DNA from: Rhodospirillum rubrum ATCC 11170
GTDB lineage: Bacteria; Pseudomonadota; Alphaproteobacteria; Rhodospirillales; Rhodospirillaceae
NCBI RefSeq assembly: GCF_000013085.1
Contig: NC_007643.1
Coordinates: 3,729,501 to 3,793,500 of the forward strand
DNA length: 64,000 nucleotides
Reading direction: 5' to 3'
Under the pieces are notes generated by a model. That model did no database searches and had not been told where the DNA came from. It saw only the letters and a program-made list of their open reading frames with translations. Position 1 is the first letter of the stretch. Every line of letters begins with the position of its first letter. This document shows positions 28,927 to 38,168 of this stretch, piece by piece. Made by a program: the position numbers and the translations under genes.

Positions 28927-29325
28927 CTACTTCCCGCTGGGGGACTGAACGCGATCGCCCGAAGTCTGTTCAAGGCGATCAATCACGGCATCGCGGGGGG
29001 CGGCGATCAGATCAAGATCGGGCCCCGCACCACCACTCAAGCTTACCCTATCGGCTGAGTCCGCCTTGCCGCGCAAGCGATCACGCAGGCGGTCGATCCG
29101 CTCGCCCAAACGGGCGCGCTGGGCGAGATCAAGGGTCGCGACCAGGGCGCCGGGAATTGCCAGCACCAGCGCGGCGACGGCAAGCGGATCGCTGCGGTAA
29201 ATGACATCATCCTTTGGCAACGAACGCCGCTCCACCGGGGTACCGATCACTTCGGCAAAGAACGCCTCGACCTCAGCGGCAAGCGCCTGAGCGTTGGGAC
29301 CGGTGATGTGGAGGAAGAGGGTCAT
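28927..29325 (-). CDS. Small partner protein of the CHAT-STAND gene
   Basis: 132 residues. An N-terminal beta/alpha segment (MTLFLHITGPNAQALAAEVEAFF) is followed by a single hydrophobic helix (DPLAVAALVLAIPGALVATLDLA, about residues 46-68) with a basic helix after it (RARLGERIDRLRDRLRG). A C-terminal strand-rich tail closes the chain. Its ATG overlaps the stop of the CHAT-STAND gene (ATGA), so the two are translated together. It resembles in size and layout the small constant components that accompany STAND/CHAT conflict systems, but I cannot assign a named family. It could anchor or inhibit the large protein. Confidence 0.65.
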   Translation of the reverse strand: MTLFLHITGPNAQALAAEVEAFFAEVIGTPVERRSLPKDDVIYRSDPLAVAALVLAIPGALVATLDLAQRARLGERIDRLRDRLRGKADSADRVSLSGGAGPDLDLIAAPRDAVIDRLEQTSGDRVQSPSGK

Positions 29326-32300
29326 TCAGATGGCTTTCGGATAGAGGCCTGAAGAGTTCGGATATTTTCTACAAGCTCTCTGTTCAAGAGCTTTGTGAAG
29401 GCTTCGGCAGCTTGTTCAAGTACGCGCACCGCCTCTTCTATCTGCCCGGTTTTCGCAAGAACCTGACCAAGTTCCAAGCCAACCTTGCCGATATAGTCCA
29501 GGCGGTCGATCTGGCAAAAAAGGTCGAAACTCTCGGAGAGTTCGCTGACGATGGTAACAGCCTCGTTGTTTTGCAGCCCACTCTTTTTGAGACGGATCTT
29601 GGCGCAGGCAAGGCGGATATGGGCAAGGGTGCTCAGATCCCGCATCTGTTGCACTACCGGTAGGCATTGCTCCAGATAGATGCACAACGCCCTATCTGTT
29701 TTCCCTTGGCTATCGAGAATATCAGCGATCTTGGTAAGGGTCACCGCGCGCTCACGCTCGTAGCCCACCCCCTCAAAAACGGGCATAACCTCCTCGCAGA
29801 AGATATGCAGAGCCGTATCCATCTTGGCGCGCGTGACGAGAATCTCGGCGATCTGGCCCCAGGCCGTCGCGCGCGCGTGCTTGTCGCCCAGGTGGTTAAA
29901 GCTCTGTACGGCATGGTACAAAAGCGCCTCAGCCTCCGCCAACCATCCCGCCCATCTGAGGAAATAAACACCTGCCCAAATCGCTTTCTTCAAAATCTCT
30001 GGTGGGCCGCCCGCTATCAAAGCGAGGTCGGCGAGCACAACAGCCTGGGCGTTTGCCGACAGTTGTCCGTCATCGTTGGTCCAAGCGGCATACAATTTCT
30101 CGACCACGGCGGCGGCCAGGAAAGTTTGCTCGGTCGCCGATAGGGGCTCAACCAGCGGCCGGGCCAGCGGATTGACCGCTGCTTCCAGCCTGCCCCCGGG
30201 GCCTTGGTAGCGATCAAGCAACCCCAAGCCCTGAAGCCGCTCCACCGCTTGATCTGGACAGTCAATCCCGGCGGCGCGGCCCGCCGTCTCGACGACAGTC
30301 AGCGGGACCTCCAGCGGAAACAGCGTTGCGGCGCGAAGCTGGGCAACCTCGGTTAGCGTCAGCATCGCTCGAAGGGCCTCCAGCGACACCCGCTGGAAGA
30401 ACTCTTGCGCCGCGCTATCTTCAGATGGCGCCTTCCCGCTGATGAGATAGCCTTCCACCGCCTCCACCGCCCGCGTTGCGGCGGCGCGATCGCCCATTTC
30501 CAGAAGGGGACGGGTTAGAATTTCCTGCAAACCGGGATTGCCGCCCGCCGCCGCGCGGATACGCCCTTCCAGTTGATCGAGATCGGGATCGGCGCCCGGG
30601 CGACGCAGCCGGCCATTCAATCGCGCCGCCGTTCGCATCTGCTTGGCTCGCTGCGCCGGGTCCATTGGCGGCAGCGCAATCACGGTAAGCCTTGCCGCCA
30701 AGTCGTCGCCCTGGGCGTCGCGGAGTGCAAAGGTATAGCGGCTGGTGATCAGCAGCCGCGATTTGCTGTGCCGTTGGGACTCGCAAAAGGCGGCGATCAG
30801 CGCGCCGAAGATAACATTGTCGTCCGGGGTTTTGAACGGTGTAGCCGATTCGCCGGGTTTTGGCGCATCCAAGCGTTGTTCAAGATCGTCGATGATCAGC
30901 AGGATGGGCCGGGTTCCGCCATGCCCACTGAAGGGATCTTTCAGAAGCTTTTGGACGACCAGCTTCAATGAAGCGGGATCACTAACAATCGACGCCTCAT
31001 AGGCTTTGGCGATAGCGGCTTGCTCGGTCTCGGGGAGCGCTGCGACCAGGGCATTAAACACCGCCAGAGCATCGTAGCGCTCGACCACCACCACCACGTC
31101 ATGACTGTCTAACCGGCTGGCGATGCGCTCGGCCAAGCTTGATTTGCCAAGATTGCCCATTCCCTGGATCAACACACCGGCACTGCCGGCGCTCCAGGCG
31201 CGCAGCGCCGCCTGGAGCGGGCGGCGACGGCCGACGAATTGGTCGGCGGTCGCTACAGGCACCCGCCTGTTGGTCTTATCAAGATACGCCTTGTCGGCGG
31301 GATTGCGGTGAAACGGGCGCGTTGGCTTGCCGCTCGGGTTACACAGCGCACCACCGCCGCGTGGCCCCAGATAAACCCGCGCCAGATGCCAATGGATACC
31401 GTCGCCCTCGTTTCCATTGGCCTTATAGGTACCCAACACCTTCCGCCGCGCCACCGCCGCGGCGTGGATAACTGACCGCCCTCCGGCGAGTTCACCATAA
31501 AAGACCTCGGCGAAGGCTATGGCGTCGCCATCCTGGACGGATCCGTCCCAGCCTACCGCATTGCCGACTCCGGCACGCACCAGCGCCTGGGCAAAACGCG
31601 CCGCACCACTCTCCGCTCGCTCCGCCGTCCGGCAAGCCGATAGGAAAACCAGCCGGGGCATCTGGGTTTCGTCGCCAAGCAGCGCGCAGAGCTGACCGGC
31701 ATCCACGCGGTCGAGTCCTCCTTCCGCCGTCTCCAGAGCCAGGAACGGACCGGTCTCGCCCAGGTCCCCATGGCAGGTGAGATGCAGCGCCTCCCAGCGC
31801 CGGGTTTGCTTCAGGCGCAACCCAAGACCCGCTAGGCTACCGCTTTCCTCGACCGCGAGATGGGCGTTCAGGCCCTGCGTGGCATCGAGAAAAGCGGCCT
31901 CCTCGCGTTCATAATCAAGGACATGCTGGCCCTCGACTTCGGCGGCCATGAATAAAACCGCAAGATCGCCATGCTCGGGCTCATCGGGCGTTTCCGACGC
32001 ACCCAAACGGCGGGCGACCAGAAAAAGTTGATGCGGGTCCGCCGCCAGAAACCGCCCCTGGAGAGCCAACAACTCCCATGGAACATCCAGCAGAAGCGAC
32101 GCGCCGTCGTCTGGATCGGCGGAGGCTTCAATCTCCAGGCAAACCGGCCCAGGCCGTTTCAAACAGCCGTTAAGCCAACCATCTCCATCGTTGAGAAAAT
32201 CGGCGATGTTCTGGCCAATCGCCAACAGACTATCGGCATTTCGGCTCCGAACCGCCGTCGCGTAATCGGTGGTCCAGCCCTGCAGGCGGGCAATGCCTAG

Positions 32301-32384
32301 GGACCCAAGGGGCTTTCGGACAACCTTTTGGCCGTCCTGGCACAGCAAGGAATCATCACTTCGTCGGATCCGTAACATCCCCAT
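29322..32384 (-). CDS. CHAT caspase-like protease fused to STAND NTPase and TPR-like repeats
   Basis: 1020 residues. CHAT domain, about 80-345: the catalytic dyad is His205 in LHLTCHGD and Cys251 in LVFLSACRTA. STAND/AAA NTPase, about 380-600: QFVGRRRPLQ, P-loop GMGNLGKSS (408-416), Walker B ILLIIDDLE (Asp499/Asp500) and sensor LLITSRYTF. A winged-helix-like stretch and TPR-like helical repeats (about 800-1010, for example AWGQIAEILVTRAKMDTALHI and LGQVLAKTGQIEEAVRVLEQA) follow. Such proteins sense a trigger through the repeats, oligomerise through the NTPase and activate the protease, giving cell suicide or regulated cleavage in phage defence; that outcome is inferred. The start at 32384 has GGAGG nearby (ATG 32378 also possible). 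GC content is visibly lower than in flanking genes, suggesting transfer. Confidence 0.85.
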   Translation of the reverse strand: MGMLRIRRSDDSLLCQDGQKVVRKPLGSLGIARLQGWTTDYATAVRSRNADSLLAIGQNIADFLNDGDGWLNGCLKRPGPVCLEIEASADPDDGASLLLDVPWELLALQGRFLAADPHQLFLVARRLGASETPDEPEHGDLAVLFMAAEVEGQHVLDYEREEAAFLDATQGLNAHLAVEESGSLAGLGLRLKQTRRWEALHLTCHGDLGETGPFLALETAEGGLDRVDAGQLCALLGDETQMPRLVFLSACRTAERAESGAARFAQALVRAGVGNAVGWDGSVQDGDAIAFAEVFYGELAGGRSVIHAAAVARRKVLGTYKANGNEGDGIHWHLARVYLGPRGGGALCNPSGKPTRPFHRNPADKAYLDKTNRRVPVATADQFVGRRRPLQAALRAWSAGSAGVLIQGMGNLGKSSLAERIASRLDSHDVVVVVERYDALAVFNALVAALPETEQAAIAKAYEASIVSDPASLKLVVQKLLKDPFSGHGGTRPILLIIDDLEQRLDAPKPGESATPFKTPDDNVIFGALIAAFCESQRHSKSRLLITSRYTFALRDAQGDDLAARLTVIALPPMDPAQRAKQMRTAARLNGRLRRPGADPDLDQLEGRIRAAAGGNPGLQEILTRPLLEMGDRAAATRAVEAVEGYLISGKAPSEDSAAQEFFQRVSLEALRAMLTLTEVAQLRAATLFPLEVPLTVVETAGRAAGIDCPDQAVERLQGLGLLDRYQGPGGRLEAAVNPLARPLVEPLSATEQTFLAAAVVEKLYAAWTNDDGQLSANAQAVVLADLALIAGGPPEILKKAIWAGVYFLRWAGWLAEAEALLYHAVQSFNHLGDKHARATAWGQIAEILVTRAKMDTALHIFCEEVMPVFEGVGYERERAVTLTKIADILDSQGKTDRALCIYLEQCLPVVQQMRDLSTLAHIRLACAKIRLKKSGLQNNEAVTIVSELSESFDLFCQIDRLDYIGKVGLELGQVLAKTGQIEEAVRVLEQAAEAFTKLLNRELVENIRTLQASIRKPSE

Positions 32385-32521
32385 GGTCCTCCGCCTCCCA
32401 AGGTAGCGCGAATACGACGCCAGAGGACGATGACCACCATCCCCTGAGACAACCAAAACAAGAGTTTATGCGGCAAAGTGGGCAAATACCACGGGATTTC
32501 AGGCTCGCTTCCGCCGAAACG

Positions 32522-33418
32522 CTAAGCCTGTTTGGCTTCAATCACCGCTTGGCGGATGGCGCGGGTTTTGGTGAACAGGGCTTCCAGGGTGTCGCCCTCG
32601 CCCCAGCGGATCGCCCGCTGCAGGGCGGTCAAATCCTCGGTGAAGCGCTGGAGGATTTCCAAGACCGCCTCGCGGTTGTTCAAGAACACATCGCGCCACA
32701 TCACCGGATCGGACCCGGCGATGCGGGTGAAATCGCGGAAGCCGCCGGCGGAAAAGGCGATGACTTTTTGCGACAGGTGGTCTTCCAGATCGGCGGCGGT
32801 GCCGACGATGGTATAGGCGATCAGATGGGGCAGATGCGAGGTGATGGCCAGCACCTTGTCGTGGGTGTCGGGATCCATCGTCTCGATGACCATGCCCACC
32901 CGCCGCCACAGCTCGGCAACCTTGTCGACCGCCCGCGCGTCCGTGGTCGGCAAAGGCGTCAGGATGCACCAGCGGCCTTCGAACAATTCGGCGAACCCCG
33001 ACTCGGGGCCGCTTTTTTCGGTGCCGGCCACCGGATGGCCGGGCACCAGATGAACGCCCGCGGGCAGATGGGGGGCGATCATTTCGATCACCCGCGCCTT
33101 GACCGAGCCGACATCGGACACGATGGCGCCCGGGGCCAGCGCCGGGCCGATGGCCCGGGCGATCGCCTCGCCGGCCCCCACCGGGGTGCACAGCATCACC
33201 AGATCGGCACCGCGCACGGCGGCCACCGCATCCTCGCCCGCCTCGTCGCACAGACCCAGGGCCAGGGCGCGGGCGGCGACGCCCTCGCCCTGATCGGCCA
33301 CGGCGATGGTGCGGGCCAGCCCATGGCGCCTGATGGCGCGGGCCAGCGACGACCCGATCAGCCCAACGCCGATCAGGGCGACGCGGTCAAACAGCGCAGA
33401 GGACGGCGCCGTCGTCAC
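32522..33418 (-). CDS. tyrA: Prephenate/arogenate dehydrogenase
   Basis: 298 residues. An N-terminal NAD(P) Rossmann motif VALIGVGLIGSSLARA is followed by DVGSVKARVIEM and the catalytic region HLVPGHPVAGTEKSGP. The helical C-terminal domain includes ITSHLPHLIAYTIVG. It makes 4-hydroxyphenylpyruvate (or tyrosine from arogenate). Its ATG overlaps the aminotransferase stop by 4 bases; the chorismate mutase gene lies upstream in the same orientation. Confidence 0.94.
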   Translation of the reverse strand: MTTAPSSALFDRVALIGVGLIGSSLARAIRRHGLARTIAVADQGEGVAARALALGLCDEAGEDAVAAVRGADLVMLCTPVGAGEAIARAIGPALAPGAIVSDVGSVKARVIEMIAPHLPAGVHLVPGHPVAGTEKSGPESGFAELFEGRWCILTPLPTTDARAVDKVAELWRRVGMVIETMDPDTHDKVLAITSHLPHLIAYTIVGTAADLEDHLSQKVIAFSAGGFRDFTRIAGSDPVMWRDVFLNNREAVLEILQRFTEDLTALQRAIRWGEGDTLEALFTKTRAIRQAVIEAKQA

Positions 33419-34521
33419 CGCCCCTCGCCAGCCATGAAGGCGCCAAGGGCTTCGACCACCGCCTGCATCTCGTCATCGCGGCCGATGGTGATGCGCAGGC
33501 AGTTGGGCAGGCCATAGCCCGCCACCCGGCGGCAGATGATGCCCTGCTGGCGCAAGGCGGCGTCGGCGGCCAGGGCGGTGAAGGGGCCTTCGGCATCGAA
33601 GGTGGCAAGAACGAAATTGCCCGAGGACTCGCCAACCCGGATGCCCATCGCCTGCAGTTTTGCGCGCGTCCACTCCCGCCACAGGGAATTATGGGCCCGC
33701 GACAGATCGGTAAAGGCCGGGTCCGCCAGCGCCGCTTCGCCGGCCACCAGCGCCTGACCGCAAATATTGAACGGCCCGCGCACGCGGTTGAGAACGTCGA
33801 TGATATGGGCCGGGCCATAGCTCCAGCCCAGCCGCAGACCGCCCAAGCCGATCTTCGAGAAAGTGCGCAGCATCACCGTATTGGGGTGGCTGTCGACCAG
33901 CCGGGCGCCCGCGTCGTAATCGTTGCGCTCGACATATTCCGCATAGGCGGCGTCGACGACCAGGATGATGTCGTCGCGCAGGCCCTCGCGCAGGCGCACG
34001 ACTTCCGAGGTCGGCAGGCAGGTGCCGGTCGGATTATTGGGATTGGCCAGGAACACCAGCTTGGTGGTGTCGCGCACGGCGGCCAGCATGGCGTCGATAT
34101 CGGCCGTCAGATCGCTTTCCGGGGCGAGAATCGGCTCGGCCCCGACGCCGCGCGCATAGATGCCATACATCAGGAAGCCATAGGCGCTTTGCACGATGCT
34201 ATCGCCCGGGCCGGCATAGGCGCGGCACAAAAGACCGATCAGTTCATCGGACCCGGCGCCGCAGACGATGCGCGCCGGATCAAGGCCATGGGTGCGCCCC
34301 AGGGCCTCGCGCAGGGCGGTGGCGTTGCCGTCGGGATAGCGATGGGCCTCGCCGGCCGAAGCGATCAGCGCGTCGCGCACCCGCGGGCTCGCCCCCAGGG
34401 CGCCCTCGTTGGACGACAGCTTGATGATCCGATCGACACCGGCCAGCTTGGACTCGCCCCCGACATAGGGGCTGATCTCCATGATGCCGGGACGGGGCTG
34501 AGGAATAATCGCTTTGGTCAT
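33415..34521 (-). CDS. hisC: HisC-like class I/II aminotransferase, probably for aromatic keto acids
   Basis: 368 residues. Fold-type I PLP enzyme with VCGAGSDELIGLL, the LANPNNPTGTCLPTSE loop, DAAYAEYV and the PLP-lysine region TFSKIGLGGLRLGW. The sequence belongs to the histidinol-phosphate aminotransferase family. Its position between chorismate mutase and tyrA, with translational coupling to tyrA, suggests it mainly transaminates phenylpyruvate or hydroxyphenylpyruvate (or prephenate). The start at 34521 (MTKAIIPQPRPGI) is preceded by GAAGG. Confidence 0.88.
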   Translation of the reverse strand: MTKAIIPQPRPGIMEISPYVGGESKLAGVDRIIKLSSNEGALGASPRVRDALIASAGEAHRYPDGNATALREALGRTHGLDPARIVCGAGSDELIGLLCRAYAGPGDSIVQSAYGFLMYGIYARGVGAEPILAPESDLTADIDAMLAAVRDTTKLVFLANPNNPTGTCLPTSEVVRLREGLRDDIILVVDAAYAEYVERNDYDAGARLVDSHPNTVMLRTFSKIGLGGLRLGWSYGPAHIIDVLNRVRGPFNICGQALVAGEAALADPAFTDLSRAHNSLWREWTRAKLQAMGIRVGESSGNFVLATFDAEGPFTALAADAALRQQGIICRRVAGYGLPNCLRITIGRDDEMQAVVEALGAFMAGEGR

Positions 34522-34572
34522 GGTCCGATGCCTTCGCTGGACGGAAAACGACAAGGATCGTGGGCGCGCCTC

Positions 34573-34619
34573 GATCAAACCGCGTTAAATGCTACCCCTT
34601 TAACGCGGAAACTTTGATC
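34573..34619. repeat. CGCGTTAAA hairpin element, copy 1
   Basis: The outer pair is GATCAAA (34573-34579) and TTTGATC (34613-34619). The inner perfect pair is CCGCGTTAAA (34580-34589) and TTTAACGCGG (34599-34608). The loop is TGCTACCCC. The same stem and a similar CCCCT-containing loop occur at 51191-51237. Confidence 0.7.
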
Positions 34620-34633
34620 TCGATTCAATAAAT

Positions 34634-34686
34634 GAGAGCGGCGCTGACACGGAAAACCGGTATCCCCTTTCCCGCTCGCCGCTCTC
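34634..34686. repeat. Dispersed palindromic intergenic repeat, copy C (best palindrome)
   Basis: A perfect 10-bp outer inverted repeat, GAGAGCGGCG (34634-34643) and CGCCGCTCTC (34677-34686), encloses CGGAAAACCGG and a CCCTTTCCCG half. The preceding GATTCAATAA also precedes copy D. It abuts the chorismate mutase stop codon (34689) and may act as its 3' end. Confidence 0.8.
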
Positions 34687-34688
34687 GA

Positions 34689-35549
34689 TCAGGGGGCGCC
34701 GTCAAGATCGCGGGCGGAAAACGGTTCGGCGTGAACGCCGATAACGACCAGCCGCGAGATCGGGCCGCTTGTCGCCAGGGCCAGCCGCTCATCACCCGGG
34801 GCGACGAAACCGGCCACCTCGACCAGACTAAGCCGGGGGCCCGACTCCAGGGTCCGCACATCCATCAGCCCGACCGGATCGAAGCCAGCCTCGCGCAGAC
34901 CATCGAGCACGGCGGCGCGGCTGGCGTCGGGGCCGCTTTCGATGCACAGCAAGGCGCGATCGGCGCCGCCGCTCGGCTCGGGATCAAGGCAGGCGATGGC
35001 CAGGGCCTCCAGGCCGCCGGTCTCGACCACCGGCAGGCGGGCGACGACGCGCGGCGTTCCGGGCAGGTCCGAGGTCAGATGCAGCCACCAAGCGGTGGCG
35101 TCCTCGGCCCGGGGCAGCGGCAAGACGCCGACGGTCGCCCGGCCCTCGGCCACTTCGCGCACCACCTGACCGACGGATTGATGGGCCGACAGCGGGGTGA
35201 AGGTGCCATACTGATTGCGCGCCAGCTCGATATAGCCCGCGCCGCGTTCGGGCATCCAGACGGCCAGGGAAAACCGCCCCTGCATCGACACGATGGCCGA
35301 GAACAGCTCGCGCCACAGCCGCACCAGCACCCGGCGGGGAAAGGCCCCGGCATGACGGGCGAGCAGCCGGCGCAAGACGATGGTCTCGCGGCCCGGTCGC
35401 AGGAAAATGTCACCGCCGCCGCCACCGGTCTTGGCGGCGCGGACCTTCGCGGCAATAGTGGCCCGGTGAACGATCAGGTCGTGGATCTCGTCGTCGATGC
35501 GATCGATTTCCGCGCGCAAGGCGTCCAGCGAAGGCGTTTCCTCAGGCAT
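34689..35549 (-). CDS. Chorismate mutase (AroQ type) with C-terminal prephenate-dehydratase-like extension
   Basis: 286 residues. The N-terminal ~90 residues form the helical AroQ domain (LDALRAEIDRIDDEIHDLIV, later RETIVLRRLLARHAG). The rest (FSLAVWMPERGAGYIELARN, QYGTFTPLSAHQSVGQVVRE, later an ACT-like C-terminus) looks like a degenerate prephenate-dehydratase/ACT part without an obvious dehydratase TRF motif. It converts chorismate to prephenate and heads the pathway genes hisC-tyrA. The start at 35549 (MPEETPSLDAL) is chosen by domain start. Whether the extension is a regulatory domain is open. Confidence 0.87.
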   Translation of the reverse strand: MPEETPSLDALRAEIDRIDDEIHDLIVHRATIAAKVRAAKTGGGGGDIFLRPGRETIVLRRLLARHAGAFPRRVLVRLWRELFSAIVSMQGRFSLAVWMPERGAGYIELARNQYGTFTPLSAHQSVGQVVREVAEGRATVGVLPLPRAEDATAWWLHLTSDLPGTPRVVARLPVVETGGLEALAIACLDPEPSGGADRALLCIESGPDASRAAVLDGLREAGFDPVGLMDVRTLESGPRLSLVEVAGFVAPGDERLALATSGPISRLVVIGVHAEPFSARDLDGAP

Positions 35550-35640
35550 TACGGCTCCGACATGGCAGGACGGCCCGTTTCCGGGCAAAATGGGGGGGTC
35601 GTCAGGTTTAGCCCAAGCCGGGGCGATGTCAAAGAAAACG

Positions 35641-35669
35641 TTGACAGACGGGGTACCCCTTTCTAGCAA
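35641..35669 (+). promoter_or_regulatory. Sigma-70-type promoter candidate for metX
   Basis: TTGACA (35641-35646), a 17-bp spacer and TAGCAA (35664-35669), about 70 bp upstream of the metX start. No SAM riboswitch fold was recognised in the leader, though metX genes in this class often carry one. Confidence 0.55.
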
Positions 35670-35737
35670 TTCATCCCCCGCCCCCCGTCCCGCCCAAGGC
35701 GGGCGGGTCGGCCCGATCGGAAGGAAGCAGCGCCGCG

Positions 35738-36913
35738 ATGAATGTCCTGCCGGCGGCATCCCAACCGCTCAATCAAAGCGTCACGCTGTGCGTCGACGCG
35801 CCCATGCGCCTGGACAGCGGCCTGGAGCTGGGGCCGCTCACCGTGGCCTATCAGACCATCGGTCGCCTCAACGCCGAGCGGACCAACGCCATCTTGATAT
35901 GCCACGCGCTGACCGGCGACCAGCATGTCATCGGTCCCCATCCGGTCACCGGCCGGCCGGGCTGGTGGGAGACCCTGGTCGGTCCGGGCAAGACCATCGA
36001 TACCGATCGCTATTTCATCATCTGCTCGAATGTTCTGGGCGGCTGCCTGGGGACCACTGGCCCCAAGGAGATCAACCCGGCGACCGGCAAGCCCTGGGGG
36101 CTTGGCTTTCCCGTCATCACCATCGGCGACATGGTGCGCGCCCAGGCCCTGTTGCTCGACCACCTGGGCATCGAGCGGCTGTTTTGCGCCATCGGCGGAT
36201 CGATGGGGGCGATGCAGGTGCTGCAATGGGCGGTCAGCTATCCCGAACGGGTGCGCGCCGTGGTGCCGATCGCCGGATCCTGGCGCCATTCGGCCCAGAA
36301 CATCGCCTTTCACGAGGTCGGCCGCCAAGCGATCATGGCCGATCCCGATTGGAACGGCGGCGATTACCTGAACCAGGGCACGGTTCCCCGCCGGGGGCTG
36401 GCGGTGGCGCGGATGACGGCGCATATCACCTATCTGTCCGAACCGGCGCTCCAAAGCAAATTCGGCCGCAAGCTCCAGGACCGCGCCTCGATCACCTATG
36501 GCTTCGATGCGGATTTCCAGGTGGAAAGCTATCTGCGCCATCAGGGGGCGAATTTCGTCAAACGCTTCGACGCCAACAGTTATCTCTACATCACCCGGGC
36601 GATGGATTATTTCGATCTGGCCGCCGAGCATGACGGCGTGCTGGCCCGCGCCTTCCAAGGCACCAAGGTGCGCTTTTGCGTGGTGTCGTTCACCAGCGAC
36701 TGGCTGTTCCCCACCGCCGAAAGCCGGGCGGTGGTGCGGGCGATGAACGCGGCAGCGGCCGATGTCAGCTTTGTCGAAGTCACCACCGACAAGGGCCACG
36801 ACGCCTTCCTTCTCGACGAGCCCGAGTTCCACGACACCCTTCAGGGCTTCCTTGATGGCGCGGCCGACATGTTCGGCCTGCCGCGCGGCCTTTTTTCGGG
36901 GATCCGTCCATGA
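35738..36913 (+). CDS. metX: Homoserine O-acetyltransferase (MetX)
   Basis: 391 residues, alpha/beta-hydrolase. It has nucleophile Ser in [12 protein letters not shown], the conserved [20 protein letters not shown], and a late Asp/His pair in [12 protein letters not shown] and [14 protein letters not shown]. It activates homoserine for methionine synthesis. AAGGAAG precedes the ATG. The metW start overlaps its stop by 4 bases. Succinyl rather than acetyl transfer is possible in this family and cannot be excluded by eye. Confidence 0.94.
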   Translation: MNVLPAASQPLNQSVTLCVDAPMRLDSGLELGPLTVAYQTIGRLNAERTNAILICHALTGDQHVIGPHPVTGRPGWWETLVGPGKTIDTDRYFIICSNVLGGCLGTTGPKEINPATGKPWGLGFPVITIGDMVRAQALLLDHLGIERLFCAIGGSMGAMQVLQWAVSYPERVRAVVPIAGSWRHSAQNIAFHEVGRQAIMADPDWNGGDYLNQGTVPRRGLAVARMTAHITYLSEPALQSKFGRKLQDRASITYGFDADFQVESYLRHQGANFVKRFDANSYLYITRAMDYFDLAAEHDGVLARAFQGTKVRFCVVSFTSDWLFPTAESRAVVRAMNAAAADVSFVEVTTDKGHDAFLLDEPEFHDTLQGFLDGAADMFGLPRGLFSGIRP

Positions 36914-37545
36914 CGCCCACCGGCCCCACCGGCGCCATTCGCTATGACCTGCAGCTGATCGCCGACATGGTGACCCCGGGCGCCCGGGTTCTCGATGTCG
37001 GCTGCGGCGAGGGCGATCTGCTGTCCTATCTGCGCACCTTCAAGCAGGTCGATGGCCGGGGGATCGAGCTGTCGATGGCCGGGGTGCGCGCCGCCGTCAG
37101 CCAGGGCGTGCCGGTGATCCAGGGCGACGCCGATACCGATCTGTCCGATTACCCCGATGGCGCCTTTGATTACGCCATCCTCAGCCAGACCCTGCAGGCC
37201 ACCGAGCGGCCGCGCGACGTGCTGATCAACATGCTGCGCATCGCCGATCGGGCGATCGTGTCGTTCCCCAATTTCGCCCATTGGCGCGGCCGGCTGCATC
37301 TGCTGGTGCGCGGCCGCATGCCGGTCAGCGAATACCTGCCCTATGAATGGTGGGAAACCCCCAACATCCATTTCTGCACCATCCGCGATTTCCTCAAGCT
37401 TTGCCGCGAGCTTGATCTGACGGTGGAGCGCGCCCTGGCGCTGGACGAACGCGGCCGGCCCGAGCGCTTCCCGGCCAATTGCCCGATCGCCAATTTCATG
37501 AGCGCCCAGGCGGTCTTTCTGCTGGCGCGCGGAAGCCGCCGGTGA
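36910..37545 (+). CDS. metW: Methionine biosynthesis protein MetW
   Basis: 211 residues, class I methyltransferase fold: [16 protein letters not shown], later [15 protein letters not shown] and [12 protein letters not shown], then [21 protein letters not shown]. This is the MetW family, always next to metX and thought to assist or regulate MetX activity. It overlaps metX by 4 bases and the following gene by 4 bases (GTGA), so all three are one operon. Confidence 0.94.
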   Translation: MTPTGPTGAIRYDLQLIADMVTPGARVLDVGCGEGDLLSYLRTFKQVDGRGIELSMAGVRAAVSQGVPVIQGDADTDLSDYPDGAFDYAILSQTLQATERPRDVLINMLRIADRAIVSFPNFAHWRGRLHLLVRGRMPVSEYLPYEWWETPNIHFCTIRDFLKLCRELDLTVERALALDERGRPERFPANCPIANFMSAQAVFLLARGSRR

Positions 37546-38168
37546 AAGATCCCGCGCGCCGGCCGGAACCGGGGCGGACCCGCGTCATCCTGATCCTGAC
37601 CGGCCTGTGCCTGGCGCTGGGCCTGGCGGCGGCGACCCTGGCGCTGACGCGGTTTTCCGATGATCCGCTGGCCCTGGTCTTCGAGCGCCGGGAACGGGTG
37701 GTCTTCGCCCTGCCCGATGGCTCGGGCCGCATCGTGCTGACGCGGAGCACCCTGGGGCCGCTGATCGAGGGTCATCGCCGCACCCTGGTGCTGGAACGCG
37801 CCGGCCAGCCGGTGATCGAAACCATGCTGTTTGACGCCCCCGAGCCCGCCTCGCCCGTGAGGGTCTATTGGATCGACGCCGAAGAGACCGCGAACGCCGG
37901 CCCCTATTTGCGGCTGGTGGAAGCCGGCGGCGAAGTGCTGGTCGATCCGCTGACGCCCGCCGTGGTGCGCGTTCTGCGCAAGCCGAGCGGCGCCGTGCTG
38001 ACCTCGCCGGCCGGGGATGCCCGGGCCGGCGGCGTCATCGGACCCGACGGCGCGCTTACCCTAACCGATGGCCTGGACGGCGCCCGCCTTCCCCCCTCCC
38101 CCGGCCGGTTGATCGGCGAGATCGTGGGGGCGGACGACGGCCCGCTCAGCTTCCGTCCACACCCGTGA
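37542..38168 (+). CDS. Membrane-anchored hypothetical protein after metW
   Basis: 208 residues from a GTG start within the metW stop. One N-terminal helix (VILILTGLCLALGLAAATLAL) precedes an extracytoplasmic beta-rich domain (VVFALPDGSGRIVLTR, later VYWIDAEETANAGPYLRL). No family was recognised. The coupling to metXW suggests co-expression, not necessarily a methionine role. It overlaps the convergent methyltransferase gene by 23 bases. Confidence 0.7.
   Translation: MKDPARRPEPGRTRVILILTGLCLALGLAAATLALTRFSDDPLALVFERRERVVFALPDGSGRIVLTRSTLGPLIEGHRRTLVLERAGQPVIETMLFDAPEPASPVRVYWIDAEETANAGPYLRLVEAGGEVLVDPLTPAVVRVLRKPSGAVLTSPAGDARAGGVIGPDGALTLTDGLDGARLPPSPGRLIGEIVGADDGPLSFRPHP

Noticed and set aside
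29322-32384. Interpreting the CHAT-STAND protein as a Craspase (type III-E CRISPR) effector
   Set aside because: No CRISPR array or Cas7-11 gene in the window, and the protein carries its own STAND NTPase and repeats.
35570-35737. SAM-II or SAM-V type riboswitch before metX
   Set aside because: Common in this class, so searched for, but no matching pseudoknot or conserved blocks were seen; only a promoter and GC-rich stems.
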